64,000 nucleotides of DNA from Antilocapra americana. Its lineage: Eukaryota; Chordata; Mammalia; Artiodactyla; Antilocapridae. The stretch is from NCBI GenBank assembly GCA_007570785.1, contig ML661885.1:32398331-32462330 (forward strand), written 5' to 3'. The notes under the pieces were generated by a model, which saw only the letters and a program-made list of their open reading frames with translations, did no database searches and was not told the DNA's origin. The position numbers and the translations under genes are program-made. Shown piece after piece: positions 23,140 through 34,640 of the stretch. Numbering within the stretch: the first letter of the stretch is position 1; the number at the start of each line of letters is the position of its first letter.

Positions 23140-23340
23140 AAGCTATGATGCTCTACCCTCTGCTGAGAACGGCGGGGGCTTTGGGTCAGGAGGGACTTTG
23201 CTACAACTTCCAGATCTGCCCATGGTGAACCTTATGACCTTGGGCAAGTCACTTATGAGTTCAAGTTTCCTCGACTGTAAAAGTGGGAATCACACCTCAC
23301 TGAGAGTGTTGAACCAGATTAAATAAATACAGAGTGAACT
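23140..23340 (+). mobile_element. MIR SINE
   Basis: The core block tgaccttgggcaagtcac (about 23235) and the following gttcaagtttcctcgactgt, aaaagtgggaatcacacctc and aaccagattaaataaat match MIR in the plus direction. Confidence 0.8.
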
Positions 23341-23639
23341 CTCTGCCAGGCTGCTGGTCCCTTCCTTGTCTTTTCCCAGCTCTGCATCACAAGTAGGTTG
23401 ACCCCTGAAAACTGCATTTCACAGGTTCCAAGCTTCTAACTGGAGTCAGCCAAGGGGTTGGGGGTTATTCAAAGGGTCTGGGAACCAAGAAATAACAACG
23501 AGATGAGCAGAAAGAGCATACATACTATTAATTTAAATATATATTGATGGCATTAACTATCCTCTCCCTGAATAGAATGTTTAAGAGTATTTCATTTAGC
23601 AATATGGTGATCAATATTCTGTGGGCTTACAAACAGTCC

Positions 23640-24968
23640 ATACTACTCAACAAAAACAAAAAAACCAAAATAGGTAGAAGATATTTCTCCAAAGAGGAAA
23701 TTCAGATGGCTAATAAGCACATGAAAAGATGCTCAACATCGCAAATTATTAGATAAATGCAAATCAAAACTACAATAAGGTACCACCTCACCCTGGGTAG
23801 TGTGAGGTCATCCATCATTAAAACTTCTACAGAAAACAAATTCTGGAGAGGGTGTGGCAAAAAGGGAGCCCTCCTACACTATTGGTGGGAATGTAAATTG
23901 GCGCAGCCACTGTGGAAAACAGTATGAAGGTTCCCTCAGAGAACTAACAACAGAATCAGCATATAATCCAGCAATCTCACTCTGTAAGGTGAGTGCAGAG
24001 AAAAAGACAGTGAACTGAGCAGTCAGGCAAGAAAAGGGCAATTTATTAGAGGGAACGAGAGGGTGACTGGCCCTTGAGGAGAACCAGTGTCCTCCCTTTC
24101 TGACAAGGTCTTTCTTATACCCCACCAGTGAAAACTTCTCTGAAGGGGTGGTTAATTTTTAGCCTGTAGTTGAGTCCTGTGGTCACGTAGCCAGAGGTCT
24201 GGAATCTGGGGGTCTCACAGCTTTGAGAAGGTAGGTGCCAGTGAGAAAACAATGTCGTTTGGGCAATTTGGTCAGTCTCAGGGATCACTATGATTTTATT
24301 CTTTGTTTGCAGGGTCAACAAATGAGCCCTCTTAGCAATGAGAGCCCATGTGGGCTCTATCACACTCCTAGACATATATCTGGACAAACCATAATTCAAA
24401 AAGATGCATGCACCCCTATGTTCACAGCAGCGCTATTCATAATAGCCAAGACATGGAAACAAATTAAATGCCCATCAACACGTGAACAGGTAAAGAAGAT
24501 GTGGTACGAATATACAATGAAATACTGCTCAGCATTAAAAAGAATGAAACAATGCCACTTATAGCAACATGCATGCAAGTAGAGATGATCATACTAAGTG
24601 AAGCCAGTCAGAAAAAGACAAATATATGATATAGCTTATATGTGGAATCTAAAAGATGACATCAATGGACTTATCTATGAAACAGAATCAGGGACACACA
24701 GAGTAGCCTGGTGGTTGCAAGTGGGTGGGGGTGGGAGAGGGCTGGAGTTTGGAATTAGCAGATGCAAACTGGGACATATAGAATGAATAAACAAGGTCCT
24801 ACTGTATAGCACGTGGAAGCTATATTCATAGCCTGTGATAAAGCATAATGGAAAAGAATATAAAAAAGAATGTATATATATGTATATGTGTGTGTATATA
24901 ACGGAATCATTTTGCTATACAGCAGTAATTAACATTGTAGTTCAACTATACTTTAATAAAAAATGAAT
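23640..24968 (+). mobile_element. Old L1 3' end, carrying a solo LTR
   Basis: ORF2 landmarks: gaagatatttctccaaagag, aagcacatgaaaagatgctc, cctcctacactattggtgg. The L1 breaks at caatctcactc (23982) and resumes at cactcctagacat (24363) with the standard next phrase. The 3' UTR shows tcctactgtatagcacg and ends with an AT-rich tail near 24968. Confidence 0.85.
23983..24362 (-). mobile_element. Solitary endogenous retrovirus LTR, 380 bp
   Basis: Found because it splits an otherwise continuous L1. On the minus strand it starts TG (24362) and ends CA (23983). It is flanked by the 5-bp duplication cactc at 23978-23982 and 24363-24367. A polyadenylation signal AATAAA lies on the minus strand at 24042-24047, near the 3' end as expected for an LTR. 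No gag, pol or env sequence is present. A 5-bp duplication fits class I or III elements; I do not recognise the family. Confidence 0.85.
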
Positions 24969-25400
24969 TAAAATATTCTGTAGGTTTCATTCACTACTAT
25001 TATGCTGATATAGAAGTTACTAACAGAGTTTCTGTTTCCCTATATTAGCACAAGGTGATATTTAATCAAATAGCACCCAATTTTCCCTTTGCCTGATTAT
25101 TTACCTTTACTTTACTGGCAGGTGCATCATGGAAACTGGAAGGATGCAGCCTGTCTGTAAAGCAAAGAATATTGACCCTAAAGCCATCAGCCACAGCAAC
25201 CTTGAGACAATGAGCCCTGAGGGGCATTCTGGATTGCAAAAAGCAGGATACAGGCCCTACATAGTTAAGGTGCATATCAAAGGAATAATTCCAATAAGCC
25301 CCAACTCTCACATCTTTCCATACATAGTAAAGCACTAAAATTATTAACTTGAGATGTCTGTTTTTTTGTGATTAGCAGTAATATTTCTGTTTGACCACAT
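24969..25400. other. No recognised element
   Basis: Unique-looking DNA between an L1 tail and a Bov-tA. No gene signal. Confidence 0.5.
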
Positions 25401-25406
25401 GTTTGG

Positions 25407-25614
25407 GTTTGCCAGGTGGCGTTAGCGGTAAAGAACTCACCTTCCAACACAGGAGACATGAGATGCGGGTTCAATCCCTGGGTTGGGAAGATCCCCTGAA
25501 GGAGGGCATGGCAAGCCACTCCAGTATTCTTGCCTGGAGAATCCCATGGACAAGAAACCTGGTGCGCTATGTCCTTAGGGTCGCACAGAGTCAGACACTA
25601 TTGAAGTGACTTAG
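25407..25614 (+). mobile_element. Bov-tA SINE
   Basis: Head gggtttgccaggtggcgtta, B-box-like gggttcaatccctgg, tail gtcagacactattgaagtg. The flanks acatgtttg (about 25398) and gcatgtgtttg (about 25618) look like a slightly diverged target duplication. Confidence 0.88.
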
Positions 25615-25985
25615 CATGCATGTGTTTGCTTTTTCAAGCAAAAACTCCTATATATTCTAGCTTTTCTCTTGCCTCTTTGGAACAGTCCCTCAGATCTGAG
25701 AGACGGTATTCTGGGCTATTGTCCTCAGTAAGCATAAAAATTACACATAATTCTCAACTTTCAGGTTGCGGATTTTCCTTTCTGTCAACAGACAGGACCC
25801 TATTGGAAAACTTTACTGTCATCTCCACACAGCCCTGCTTTACTCGTGCTCAGCTCACGGCACAATGCCACTCAGGCTTCAGAGACAGCTACCTCAGAGT
25901 CGCTGTGGACCCTTCATGATCTCACTGCCACGCCTGACTCATTTTGAAAGCATCTCCACCAAAGCCTTACATTCCCCACCGCCAT
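25615..25985. other. No recognised element
   Basis: Moderate-GC unique DNA; overlapping open frames of 99 and 73 codons without recognisable domains. Confidence 0.5.
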
Positions 25986-25987
25986 GA

Positions 25988-26232
25988 TCTCAGACCAGGG
26001 CTGTCCCAACTTCAGTGCCGTTGGCATCCTGGACTGGGTAATTCAGCCTTGTGGCAGCTGCCCTGTGTGTTGTGGCGTGTTCAGCAGCAGCCCTGGCCTA
26101 GTGCCAGTAGCACTCACCTAGTAATGCCATCCAAACATCCCCAGATATGTCCCAGTGTCTTCTCGGGGGACACAGAATATCCCCAGCTACCAATCATGGT
26201 CTTAGACTAGAATCTGGAGACCATTGAGAAAG
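25988..26232 (-). mobile_element. MER20 (hAT-Charlie) DNA transposon fossil
   Basis: The reverse-orientation MER20 order is clear: gggtaattcagccttgtgg, ctgccctgtgtgttgtgg, tgttcagcagcagccctggcc, tgccagtagcactcacc, ccaaacatccccagatatg, cggggga. Non-autonomous, eutherian-wide. Confidence 0.8.
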
Positions 26233-26399
26233 CCTTTTACCTGAGACCTCTCTTACCTCCCTGTCGTTAGTAGATTGAGTTTAATCTCTAATACAGTATA
26301 TGAGGGTCTTGGTAGCACATAAAATCTTTTGAAAACTAGCTCCAACTTCTCTGCTCCTTAATTTCAGGTGTCCTATGACCTGATCTTAGTGAAAAAAAA

Positions 26400-26590
26400 A
26401 AACACTCTGCCCATATTCCAGAACCTTCTAGGCCTCAGCACTTTTGCAGAGGTGGTTCCATTAGTCAGGATGCTTGGTGCACCTTTCTTTTGGCAAACTC
26501 CTGCTCGTCCCTAAATGCTCAGGTGAAATATACCCCTGTTAACATTTCCTGATGACTTCAGGCATAATTGCTAACTGTCACTATTAACCA
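26400..26590 (-). mobile_element. Possible L2 3' fragment
   Basis: The phrase order gcacctttcttttggcaaac, tcctgctcgtccctaaatgctc, aggtgaaatatacccctg and catttcctgatgac resembles a reversed L2 3' region. Diverged; low certainty. Confidence 0.4.
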
Positions 26591-26596
26591 AGCTCT

Positions 26597-27068
26597 GAAT
26601 GACAAGTTCCATCTAGCCAAAGCTATGGTTTATCCAGTAGTCATGTACGGATGTGAGAGTTGGACTATAAAGAAATCTGAGCACCGAAGAATTGATGCTT
26701 TTGAACTGTGGTGTTGGAGAAGACTCCTGAGAGTCCCTAGGACTGCAAGGAGATAAACCAGTCAATCCTAAAGGAAATCAGTCCTGAATATTCATTGGAA
26801 GGACTGATGCTGAAGCTGAAACTCCAATACTTTTTGGCTACCCAATGCAAAGAACTGACTCATTGGAAAAGATCCTGATGCTAGAAAATATTGAGGGTAG
26901 GAGGAGAAGGCAACAACAGAGGATGAGATGTTTGGATGTCATCACTGACTCAATGGACATGAGTTTGAGCAAGCTCTGGGAGTTGGTGATGGACTGGGAT
27001 GCCTGGCATGCTACAGTCCATAGGGTTGCAGAGAGTTAGACACAACTGAACAAATTAACTGAACTGAA
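26597..27068 (+). mobile_element. BovB 3' fragment (~470 bp)
   Basis: Begins near aagttccatctagccaaagc and ends agttagacacaactgaac plus an aactgaactgaaa tail. Covers the ORF2 C-terminus (the frame at 26568-26756 reads the GCESWTIKK and RRIDAFELWCWRRLLRVP blocks) and the 3' UTR. Confidence 0.9.
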
Positions 27069-27510
27069 AATGACCCCATCTCCAGGTGACATCTGATGAG
27101 TTGCAAGCTGGGTTAAAACCTGAGATTCTTCCCTTATATAGTTTTTTACTTGGGAACAGAACACATCGTATCTTTGTCTTTCTGGTGCTTGCAGCTGGCT
27201 GGATACTATAAAAAACTTGTGAGGCTTTTGTTAGGAAAAATAAGGAGAGAAAAAAATGACATTGATGTGCAAGAAGGAGGGAATATATCAGGTCCTGATG
27301 AAATCCAAGATCCTTGTTTCATATTCCTAAGACCCAATGTGTTGGTGAGATCCTAACATTATTGTAATACATCCTCATTTTTGCTTTTGTTAGCTTGAGC
27401 TTGGCTACTGGCACTCCCTAGCAAGCATCCTACATAAAGGCTATACCATAACAGAGGAAAAAGAGGCCATTTTTACTGGTCTCAAAACAGACAAGATCAA
27501 AATTTAAGAC
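27069..27510. other. No recognised element
   Basis: Unique-looking; a 68-codon frame at 27150 has no recognised domain. Confidence 0.45.
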
Positions 27511-27516
27511 AGTGAC

Positions 27517-27705
27517 TAGCGCCTTCCCTGGTGACCCAAGTAGTTAAGAATCTGCCTTTCAATGCAGCAGATGAGGGTTCAATCCCTGGTCAGGGAACTA
27601 AGATTCCCCATGCTTCGGGGCAACTAAACCCAAGAGCCACAACTACAGAGAAGTATGCAGGCCACAACAAAGACCTGATACAGCCAAATAAATAAATCCT
27701 TCAAT
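27517..27705 (+). mobile_element. CHR-type SINE
   Basis: cgccttccctggtgacccaa, B-box-like gggttcaatccctgg, cagggaactaagattcccc, then acagccaaataaataaat as the tail. The short flanks tagcg (27519 region) and tagcg (27708 region) may be a remnant target duplication. Confidence 0.85.
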
Positions 27706-28325
27706 AGCGACTTATTAAATGAGATCCTTTCCTGTCTCACCAGACATATTCAGGCAGAGGAGAAAATTTGGAATTTTACTTCAAATGCTCACTCTTCTTA
27801 AGCCAGGAGACTTTAAAAAAAAAGATTTGCAAATTTTCCACTACTTAACCTTTGAAGTCTCAAATCAATTTTTAAGGATTTTGTGAAAATTTAAACATTT
27901 ATCATGACTGGTTTCTAGCTTCTCCCTTCTCCCCATTCTCCAGCTTTTTCTTTATATATAAATTTGACTTATTTCCCCACGTTGTAAAAAAGGTGTTTGA
28001 GCAAAGATCAAGAATACATCTTTTCTAACCTCTTGCCACCTTGCTGATGGTCTGGCAATTAAAAATATTTTAATTACTTGTGTTTTTGGTAAGAATAAAA
28101 GTATGTTATATCAAGATGAATATATTTTCAGTTTAAAAACCAAACTAAAGAAATAGGACATGAGCCCAAACAATGAAAACTAAGTATAATACAGTGAACC
28201 TCTTGACATGGATCTGTGGGCTGCCAAATGAAGCACTAGATTAAAAAACAATTTTGCATATGCTTAACCCATCTACAACTGGCTCTTGACAGGCCTTTTC
28301 TTTATTTCCCAGATAGTAAGGACTT
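27706..28325. other. No recognised element
   Basis: AT-rich, no repeat or coding signature. Confidence 0.5.
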
Positions 28326-28560
28326 AGAATTTTTTTCTTTTTTAAAGTTTTTATTTTGTATTGATGTATAGCCAATTAACAACGTTATGAGAGTTTTAGG
28401 TGGACAACAAAGGGACTCAGCCATATCCATATCCATTCTCCCCCCAAACTCCCCTCTCATCCAGGTTACTACCTAACACTGAGCAGAGTTTCAGGTGCTG
28501 TACAGTCGGTCCTTGTTGGTTATGCATTTTAAATATAGCAGTGTGAACATATAGCAGGGA
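28326..28560 (-). mobile_element. Artiodactyl L1 3' UTR fragment
   Basis: T-rich start, then tattgatgtatagccaatta, gtggacaacaaagggactc, ctgagcagagtttcaggtgc and agtcggtccttgttggttat, the reverse complement of the L1 3' UTR seen at 24790-24960 on the plus strand. Confidence 0.82.
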
Positions 28561-28569
28561 CTTAGCTTT

Positions 28570-28640
28570 TAATCTCAAATTCTAGCACAGGGCCTGTCTA
28601 TTTGTAGATGGCCAATAAACTTTGGTTGAATGAAGAAAAA
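28570..28640 (+). mobile_element. MIR/L2-type tail
   Basis: tctagcacagggcctgtc followed by ccaataaactttggttgaat matches the shared MIR/L2 tail. Only about 70 bp remain. Confidence 0.5.
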
Positions 28641-29084
28641 CGTCCCAGGCTCCTGTCAGCTCTGTTGCTTGGCCTATGTCAAGGTTATAGTCATTATCAC
28701 TCTATTAGTCAAAGGCCAGTTCAAAAAACAGAGACTGTGTTATATATTTCAAACAGAGGGGATTTAATACCGCATGAGGACTCTGAAGTAAGCCAGAGGT
28801 AACATTTCCATGAAGAAGTCACTCCACCATTGCCCCCTAGAGCCAGGGTAATAGGGTTAGCTTGCAGCTCAGAGCAGAGACCATGAGGAGCTGATCAGAA
28901 CTTTGAAGAGGAGTAGTACCCAGTGTGGCAGCCACTGGAGTCTCTGAGGGGCCGCAAGGGGGTTGATTCTGCTAGTGCCCAAGGAGGCTGGCAACAAGAA
29001 CAGCTGCTCCACTGAAGCAAAGCTGTCAGGAAGAGGAACAAGGTACAGAAATCACTTTCTATGTGTTCCTCCTTCCAGTCTCCC
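28641..29084. other. No recognised element
   Basis: Moderate-GC unique-looking DNA; no coding evidence. Confidence 0.45.
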
Positions 29085-29285
29085 TCTAGCTCAGTGTTTC
29101 TCCACTAGGAGTGGATTTTGTTCTCCAGGAGACGCTGGCAATATTTGGAGACATTCTTGGCTGGTGCAGAATCTGCTATAGAGACCAGGAAGCCCGCTAA
29201 ACTTTCTACAGTTCAGGGCTCCCCTGCTCTGTCTAGGAAGTGGGGCCACCCCCAACACAGAATTATCCAGCCTGGAAGATGATGG
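29085..29285 (+). mobile_element. MER20 (hAT-Charlie) fossil
   Basis: Plus-orientation MER20: ctcagtgtttctccactagg, gctggcaatatttggagac, attcttggctggtgcagaat, aacacagaattatccagcc. Opposite orientation to the copy at 25988-26232. Confidence 0.78.
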
Positions 29286-29785
29286 CATCAAGATGGTGAT
29301 ACAGATGATCTCTTGACTTAGCTCCCCTTCCCAAGGAACACAGCTAACAACTATCCAGGGGTAAGACACCACTGAAAAAAATCCTAGAACACATGAGTGA
29401 GGCCTCAACTAGAAAGCATGGCAGGCAGAGCTGATGGTCCTGAGAAAAGCCAGTGGCAGCATTAGGCTATGGGACTTGAAGAGTGGTGTGGCTTAACCAC
29501 TTAAGGAGCTGGGTTATGGCAAGACCACAGACAGTGAGCGTTCCTGAGCTTAAGCTCAGTTTCCTGCTGTACCTGGGGTGGTGGGGGTGGGGGGCTAGTT
29601 TAGAGCCCTACTCATTGCTGTGTGCAGCTCTCTCTTGCTTCTGACCAGAAAGCCCCCGGGATCACTTGGAGGCTGCATGGGTGGTAGGGAGCTAATTCAT
29701 AGTCCTGCTCACTCCTCAGCATTGCTCCTGGCCCTGCCTGACTGCAAAGCCTGGCCTGAATGCCTGGAAGGGAAAGTAAAAATGT
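29286..29785. other. Unassigned; possibly an old L1 5' region
   Basis: The phrase catcaagatggtgatacag followed by tctcttgacttagctcccc recalls the start of old L1 5' UTRs, and an L1 ORF2 begins 500 bp later. The middle is not recognisable, so this is only a suggestion. Confidence 0.3.
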
Positions 29786-31262
29786 ATCTTGAGACAAATG
29801 AGAAAATGAGAACACAACATACCCAACCTTATGGAATACAGCAAAAGCAATTCTAAGAGGAGAGTTGATAGGGATAAACTCCAAAATTAAGAAACCAAAA
29901 AGATCTCAAACCAAAGCCCTAATTCTATGCCTTAAGGAACTAGAAAAAGAATAATCTGAGCCCAAACTTGGCAGAAGGAAAAAAAAATAATAAGGATTAG
30001 AGCAAAAATAAATGAAATAGAACAGAAAAACCAGAGAAAAGATTTTAAAACATCAACAGTTCCTTTTTAAGAAAAGACAAACTTACAGCTAGACTAACCA
30101 AGGAAAAAAAGAGGACTCCAATCAATAACACTGTAAATAAACAAGGAGACATTACAACTGATATCCAAAAGTTGAAAGGATCATAAGAGATATTATGAAC
30201 AATTATACTCTATAAAGAAGGCTGAGCACAGAGCACTGATGCTCCTGAACTGTGGTGCTGGAGAAGACGTTTGAGAGTCCCTTGGACTGCAAGGAGAACA
30301 AACCAGTCCATCCTAAAGGAAATCAGTCCTGAATATTCATTGGAAGGACTGATCCTGAAGTTGAAGCTCCAATACTGTGGCTACCTGATATGAAGTGACT
30401 CATTGGAAATGACCCTGATGCTGGGAAAGACTGAGGGCAGGAGAAGGGGGCAACAGAGGATGAGATGGTTGGATGGCAACAACAACTCAGTGGGTATGAG
30501 TTTGAGCAAACCTTGGGATATTGTGAAGGACAGGGAAGCCTGGAGTGCTGGAGTTCATGGGGTCTCAAACAGTCAGACATGACTTAGTGATTGAAAAACA
30601 ACAAAACATACTCCAACAAACTGGACAACCTAGAAGACACTGGAAACTCTTAAAAACATAAAATCTACCAACACTGAATCAGGAAGATATAAAAAAGCTG
30701 ACCAGACCAGTTACTAGTAAGGAAATTGAATCAGCAATCAAAAATTTCCTAAAGAAAAATAATCCAGGACCAGATGGTTTTGCTGGTGAATTTTTACCAA
30801 GTATTCAAAGAAAAACTAACACTAATCATTCACAAACTCTTCCAAAACATCAAACACTGCCAAACAAATTTTACAAGGCCAGCATTACCCTGATACCAGA
30901 GCTACAAAAGTATGCTCCAATAAAGACAACTACAGCCAAAATACTCAATGAATGTAAATGCATAAAACTCAATAAAATACTAGCAAAGCAAATTCAACAG
31001 CACACTGATAGGATCTTAATGATCAAATGAGATTTATCCCTGGGATACAAGGATGATTTAACATATGCAAATAATAACACATTATATGTCATATTAACAG
31101 AATGAAAGAAAAAATCTATGATCATCTCGATAGATGTAGAAAAAGCATTTGACAAAATTCAACATCTGCTGATGATAAAAAACCCAACAAATTAGGTACA
31201 GAAGAAATGTACCTCAATATAATGAAAGACATAGATGATAAACCCACAGCTGACATCATACT
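29786..31262 (+). mobile_element. Old L1 ORF2 (pre-RT and RT region), split by BovB
   Basis: L1 ORF2 landmarks in order: aaagcaattctaagaggag, ctagactaaccaaggaaa, then after the BovB aatccaggaccagatgg, ccagcattaccctgataccag, and the RT motif A block gatagatgtagaaaaagcat ttgac near 31130. Many stops and frameshifts. It ends where a Tigger-like fragment begins. Confidence 0.85.
30211..30604 (+). mobile_element. BovB 3' fragment inserted in L1
   Basis: Starts tataaagaaggctgagcac and ends catgacttagtgattgaaa with an aacaacaaa tail. L1 is continuous across it (aattatactc | BovB | aaacatactccaacaaac). atactc at 30205-30210 and 30608-30613 marks the target duplication. Confidence 0.9.
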
Positions 31263-31263
31263 C

Positions 31264-31396
31264 TTTATCCAAGTTTCCACATATGCAGATTCAACCAACT
31301 TCCTATTGTCTAGTACGGTACTGTAGTATTGATACAAAAACTTGCATATAAGTGGGCCCACACAGTTCCCATCTGTGTTGTGAAAGGGTCAACTAC
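31264..31396 (-). mobile_element. Tigger7/MER44-like fragment, one end only
   Basis: tgcagattcaaccaac, gtagtattgatac, aagtgggcccacacagttc and the terminal gaaagggtcaact match the right half of the element at 32486-32723. The left inverted end is missing. Confidence 0.65.
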
Positions 31397-32485
31397 ATTT
31401 GTGCATGCATGCGTGTGTTTGTGTATATTTACATATATATACAGCATAACCTAAAAGAAAGGAGATGACAAGGCAGTTAGGAACTGAAGTTCGCAGGGTC
31501 CTAGCCCCACAATACATGTCTGAGTCAAGCATAGAGGGAAGCCAAAATAGAAAACGTAGAAAAAGGAAAACCCAAGAACAATGGGATCAAGTAGAAGGAA
31601 GAAATGTTTCAGTTGATACATTTTTATTGCTAAAAAGAGCATTGGAAACTTGTTCCTCTAATCTTAATCATTTTATAGTAAGAAAACCAAACCCCAGAGA
31701 AGTAAAATGAAGGAAGGAAGAAAATTTCTTTCTTTGACAGATGAAAGAGTTGAAGAATATTTTATATCCATTTCAGACACTAATTTTTTGTACTTATATT
31801 AGAAAACAAAATAAATATGTTTTAAGTGACATAAATTTATAGAAATATAAAGTTTCTGTCTTGGTATTTTTAGGACTATTTAAAGAAAGTGAAAAGGATC
31901 TGTTAGTAATACAGGGTTAAAGGTTTTGGTTAGAGTTGCTATTCCTAAGAGTTGTTTGTATAAAATTACAAAAAATATATGAAAACACAGAATACAGTGA
32001 ACCTTTTTAACTGAAAGTATAAAAAAGCCACATTTAAGCCATTTAAGTAGGCGGTGACATATCACATTGTCCATTTCTTTTGCAATTATTTGTTTACTTT
32101 TCATTATAAACATGTAGCATGTATAGGCATTTTAAAAGGACAGAAAATGGGAAAGAAAATAAATCTAAACCTTATGTGGTGAATTACTTAATTCTTTTTA
32201 TTTGAGAAAAGATTTCCATAGCCTTGCCATAAAGTAAAACCCTAAAGTACTATGAAGTAATAGGACAAATAGCAATAGGAAACCAAGTATAAAATAAGAA
32301 TTATGCTTAAGCCCATTAATTACAAAGAAACTATTGCTTTGATGTTAAGTAATAATAAATAGGGGATTACCTGATGCAAGGAAGGAAAATTACAACTTCC
32401 TTTTCAAAGGTCTAAATTATCTCAATTACAGTAGTTGTCATAGTTCCCCAATTGGAAAACTGTGTGTAAAACAACTTAGGAAACA
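31397..32485. other. No recognised element; short TG-rich patch
   Basis: About 31400-31440 is a degenerate TG/TA simple repeat. The rest is AT-rich unique DNA. The 81-codon frame at 31465 has no domain. Confidence 0.5.
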
Positions 32486-32723
32486 CAGCTGACTCTTGAA
32501 CAACACAGGGGTTAGGGGTGTCAATTCTCCAAGCAGTGGAAAATCTGCAAATACCTCATAGTCAGCTCTTACTATACCCAGCTTCTCCATATTGGAAGTT
32601 CCAAGTGTATGGATTCAACCAACCACCAAATGGATCATGTAATACTGTAGTATTTATTGGGGAAAAATCCGTGTGTACGTGGACTTCTGCCAATTCAAAG
32701 CCATGTTGTTCAAGGGTCAACTG
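32486..32723. mobile_element. Tigger7/MER44-like MITE with both inverted ends
   Basis: The left end cagctgactcttgaacaac (32486) and right end gttgttcaagggtcaactg (to 32723) are inverted repeats of each other with about two mismatches. The right end is followed by ta, the pogo-family target. 238 bp, no coding capacity. The interior includes tggattcaaccaaccacc and gtaatactgtagtattta. Confidence 0.85.
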
Positions 32724-32769
32724 TAATGTGTGTGTGTGTGATTTATTAACTACTGGGTAGCAACTGGCT

Positions 32770-32950
32770 TATTTACCTCCTCAGCTCTGAATAGGCTGCT
32801 CATTATTACCCTCATTTTACACATAAGACAGACAGAATAGAGAGAGGCCAAACAACTCTTGAAAGCCAAGGATCTAGTAGAGGTGGTCTCTGGGACTCCA
32901 CCTAGATGGTTCAAGGTCAGGGCCTCTGCTGCTTAGTACTGAGCTCTAAT
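32770..32950 (+). mobile_element. MIR SINE
   Basis: cattattaccctcattttac, acataagacagacagaat, gagaggccaaacaactc, ccaaggatctagtagagg: MIR read from its tail-side into the core. Confidence 0.7.
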
Positions 32951-33535
32951 GCCTCCTAAATCGTCCAACAATTAACAGAACGTTGTTTAATTTCAGAGGA
33001 CAGACTTTTTTGTACAAACTACATTTTATTTAGGTTAATAGTCCCTGAACAAACATTAACAGAAGACTGGAGGAAAGTGGTTTGGACAGGCGGCAGGTCT
33101 GTGATTTAAATTTTGCCCCGGATAAGCCGGAGTGGGTAAACCCAACTCGGTGCTGGGTTAGCTGTATAGACAAACACTGGCCTGTGCGGGGGTAAATTTA
33201 GGAAGCAGGCCTTCAGACTGTGGTGGCTCTAAAGCCTTAGAGGCCCAAGGGTCAGCTTTTTAAAAGCTGGGCCAGAAAATCAGTTTTTCAGTAAAATCTT
33301 ATACCCTTCTTTGTCAGTCTCCCTATGTCTTGCCTTTCTTACCAAGTAAAACTTCCAAATGATAAAGAATTATTACTATTTCTTCTTTCTTGTTTTTCAT
33401 TTTCCTTTTCATATCTTGCTCCCTGGCTTCTCTCTTCAACCCACTAAAAATCTCCTCTTACTAATATGGCTAACTATATCCTAGTTCTCAGTCCAGTTGT
33501 TATGGTCCAGTTCATGACATTTTTAAATGGACATC
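32951..33535. other. No recognised element
   Basis: Unique-looking, includes a moderate-GC patch at 33060-33260. No gene signal. Confidence 0.5.
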
Positions 33536-33539
33536 TCTT

Positions 33540-34252
33540 GTTTTTTAAATATTTATTTATTTTCACTTTATTGAGGTATAACTGACCAACAGAATTCTAA
33601 GACATTAAAAGTGTACAATGTAATAGTTTGATATAGGTATGCATTGTGAAAGGATTCCTCCCATCCAATTAATGAACACATCCATCCCTCATATATTTGT
33701 ATATACGTGCACACATGCATTTTTGTGTGTGTGTGAGAACGTTTAAGTTCTGCTCTCTTCTTGGCAAATTTCAATTATACAATATAGTGTTATCAACTAT
33801 GCTGTTACTTAGAGGATAAGTCATGTCCGACTCTTTTTGTGACCCCATGGACTGTAGCCTGCCAGGCTCCTCTGTCCATGGAATTTTCCAAGCAAGAAGA
33901 CTGGGGTGGGTTGCCATTTCCTTCTCCAGGGAATCTTCCCAGCCCACGGATTGAACCAGCATCTCCTGCATATCCTGCACTGGCAGGTGGATTCTTCACC
34001 ACCTGGGAAGCCCCTGTCAACTGTAGTCACCCATTTTTATACATTAGTTCCTCAGACTATGTTTGAACTTTTTCCTGATCTCTAATCGCCCCTCCCCTCA
34101 GCCTCTGGCAACCATTTTTCTATTCTCTGTTTCTAGGAGTTTGACTTTTTGTTAAGGTCACATATCAAGTGACACCACACAGTTTTTATCCTTTTCTGCC
34201 TGGCGTGTTTCTCTCGGGATGATGTCCTCAGGTACCATCCGCATTGTTGGTG
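33540..34252 (-). mobile_element. L1 3' end, minus strand, split by Bov-tA
   Basis: T-rich start with cactttattgaggtataact, aaaagtgtacaatgtaatag, gttctgctctcttcttgg. It resumes after the SINE with tttttcctgatctctaatcg, gcctctggcaaccatttttc, tctaggagtttgactttt and ends near gtaccatccgcattgttgg. This is the reverse complement of an L1 3' UTR. Confidence 0.82.
33800..34014 (-). mobile_element. Bov-tA SINE
   Basis: gtcatgtccgactctttttg, ggactgtagcctgccaggc, ggttgccatttccttctcc, ending in the reversed tRNA head ccacctgggaagcccc. The flanks tatcaactatg and tgtcaactgtag keep a diverged target duplication in the L1. Confidence 0.92.
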
Positions 34253-34360
34253 GGCAAATTAAGAACTAAATTATTTTATGAAACAGTATTTTCCCTGGAT
34301 AAAGACAGCAAAACATGTACACAAGTTCAATAGTTTAGCTGGTAAATGTTTTTCATGGCA

Positions 34361-34640
34361 TGCTGCTGCTGCTGCTGCTAAGTCGCGTCAGTTGTGTCCG
34401 ACTCTGTCCGACCCCATAGACGGCAGGCCACTAGGATCCCCGTCCCTGGGATTCTCCAGGCAAGAACACTGGAGTGGGTTGCCATTTCCTTCTCCAATAC
34501 ATGAAAGTGAAAAGTGAAAGTGAAGTCGCTCAGTTGTGGCCAAATCCTCGTGACCCCATGGACTGCAGCCTACCAGGCTCCTCTGCCCATGGGATTTTTC
34601 CAGGCAAGAGTACTGGAGTGGGGTGCCATTGCCTTCTCCG
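34361..34640 (-). mobile_element. Bov-A2 SINE (dimer) with CTG repeat
   Basis: Two Bov-A-type monomers joined by the linker acatgaaagtgaaaagtg. A (TGC)n run lies at 34361-34379, inside the element's 3' tail. A target duplication tttcatg(g/a)ca is at 34351-34360 and 34641-34650. There is no tRNA head, as usual for Bov-A2. Confidence 0.92.

Noticed and set aside
23983..24362. Complete endogenous retrovirus
   Set aside because: The L1 resumes immediately after the 380-bp LTR; no internal retroviral genes are present.
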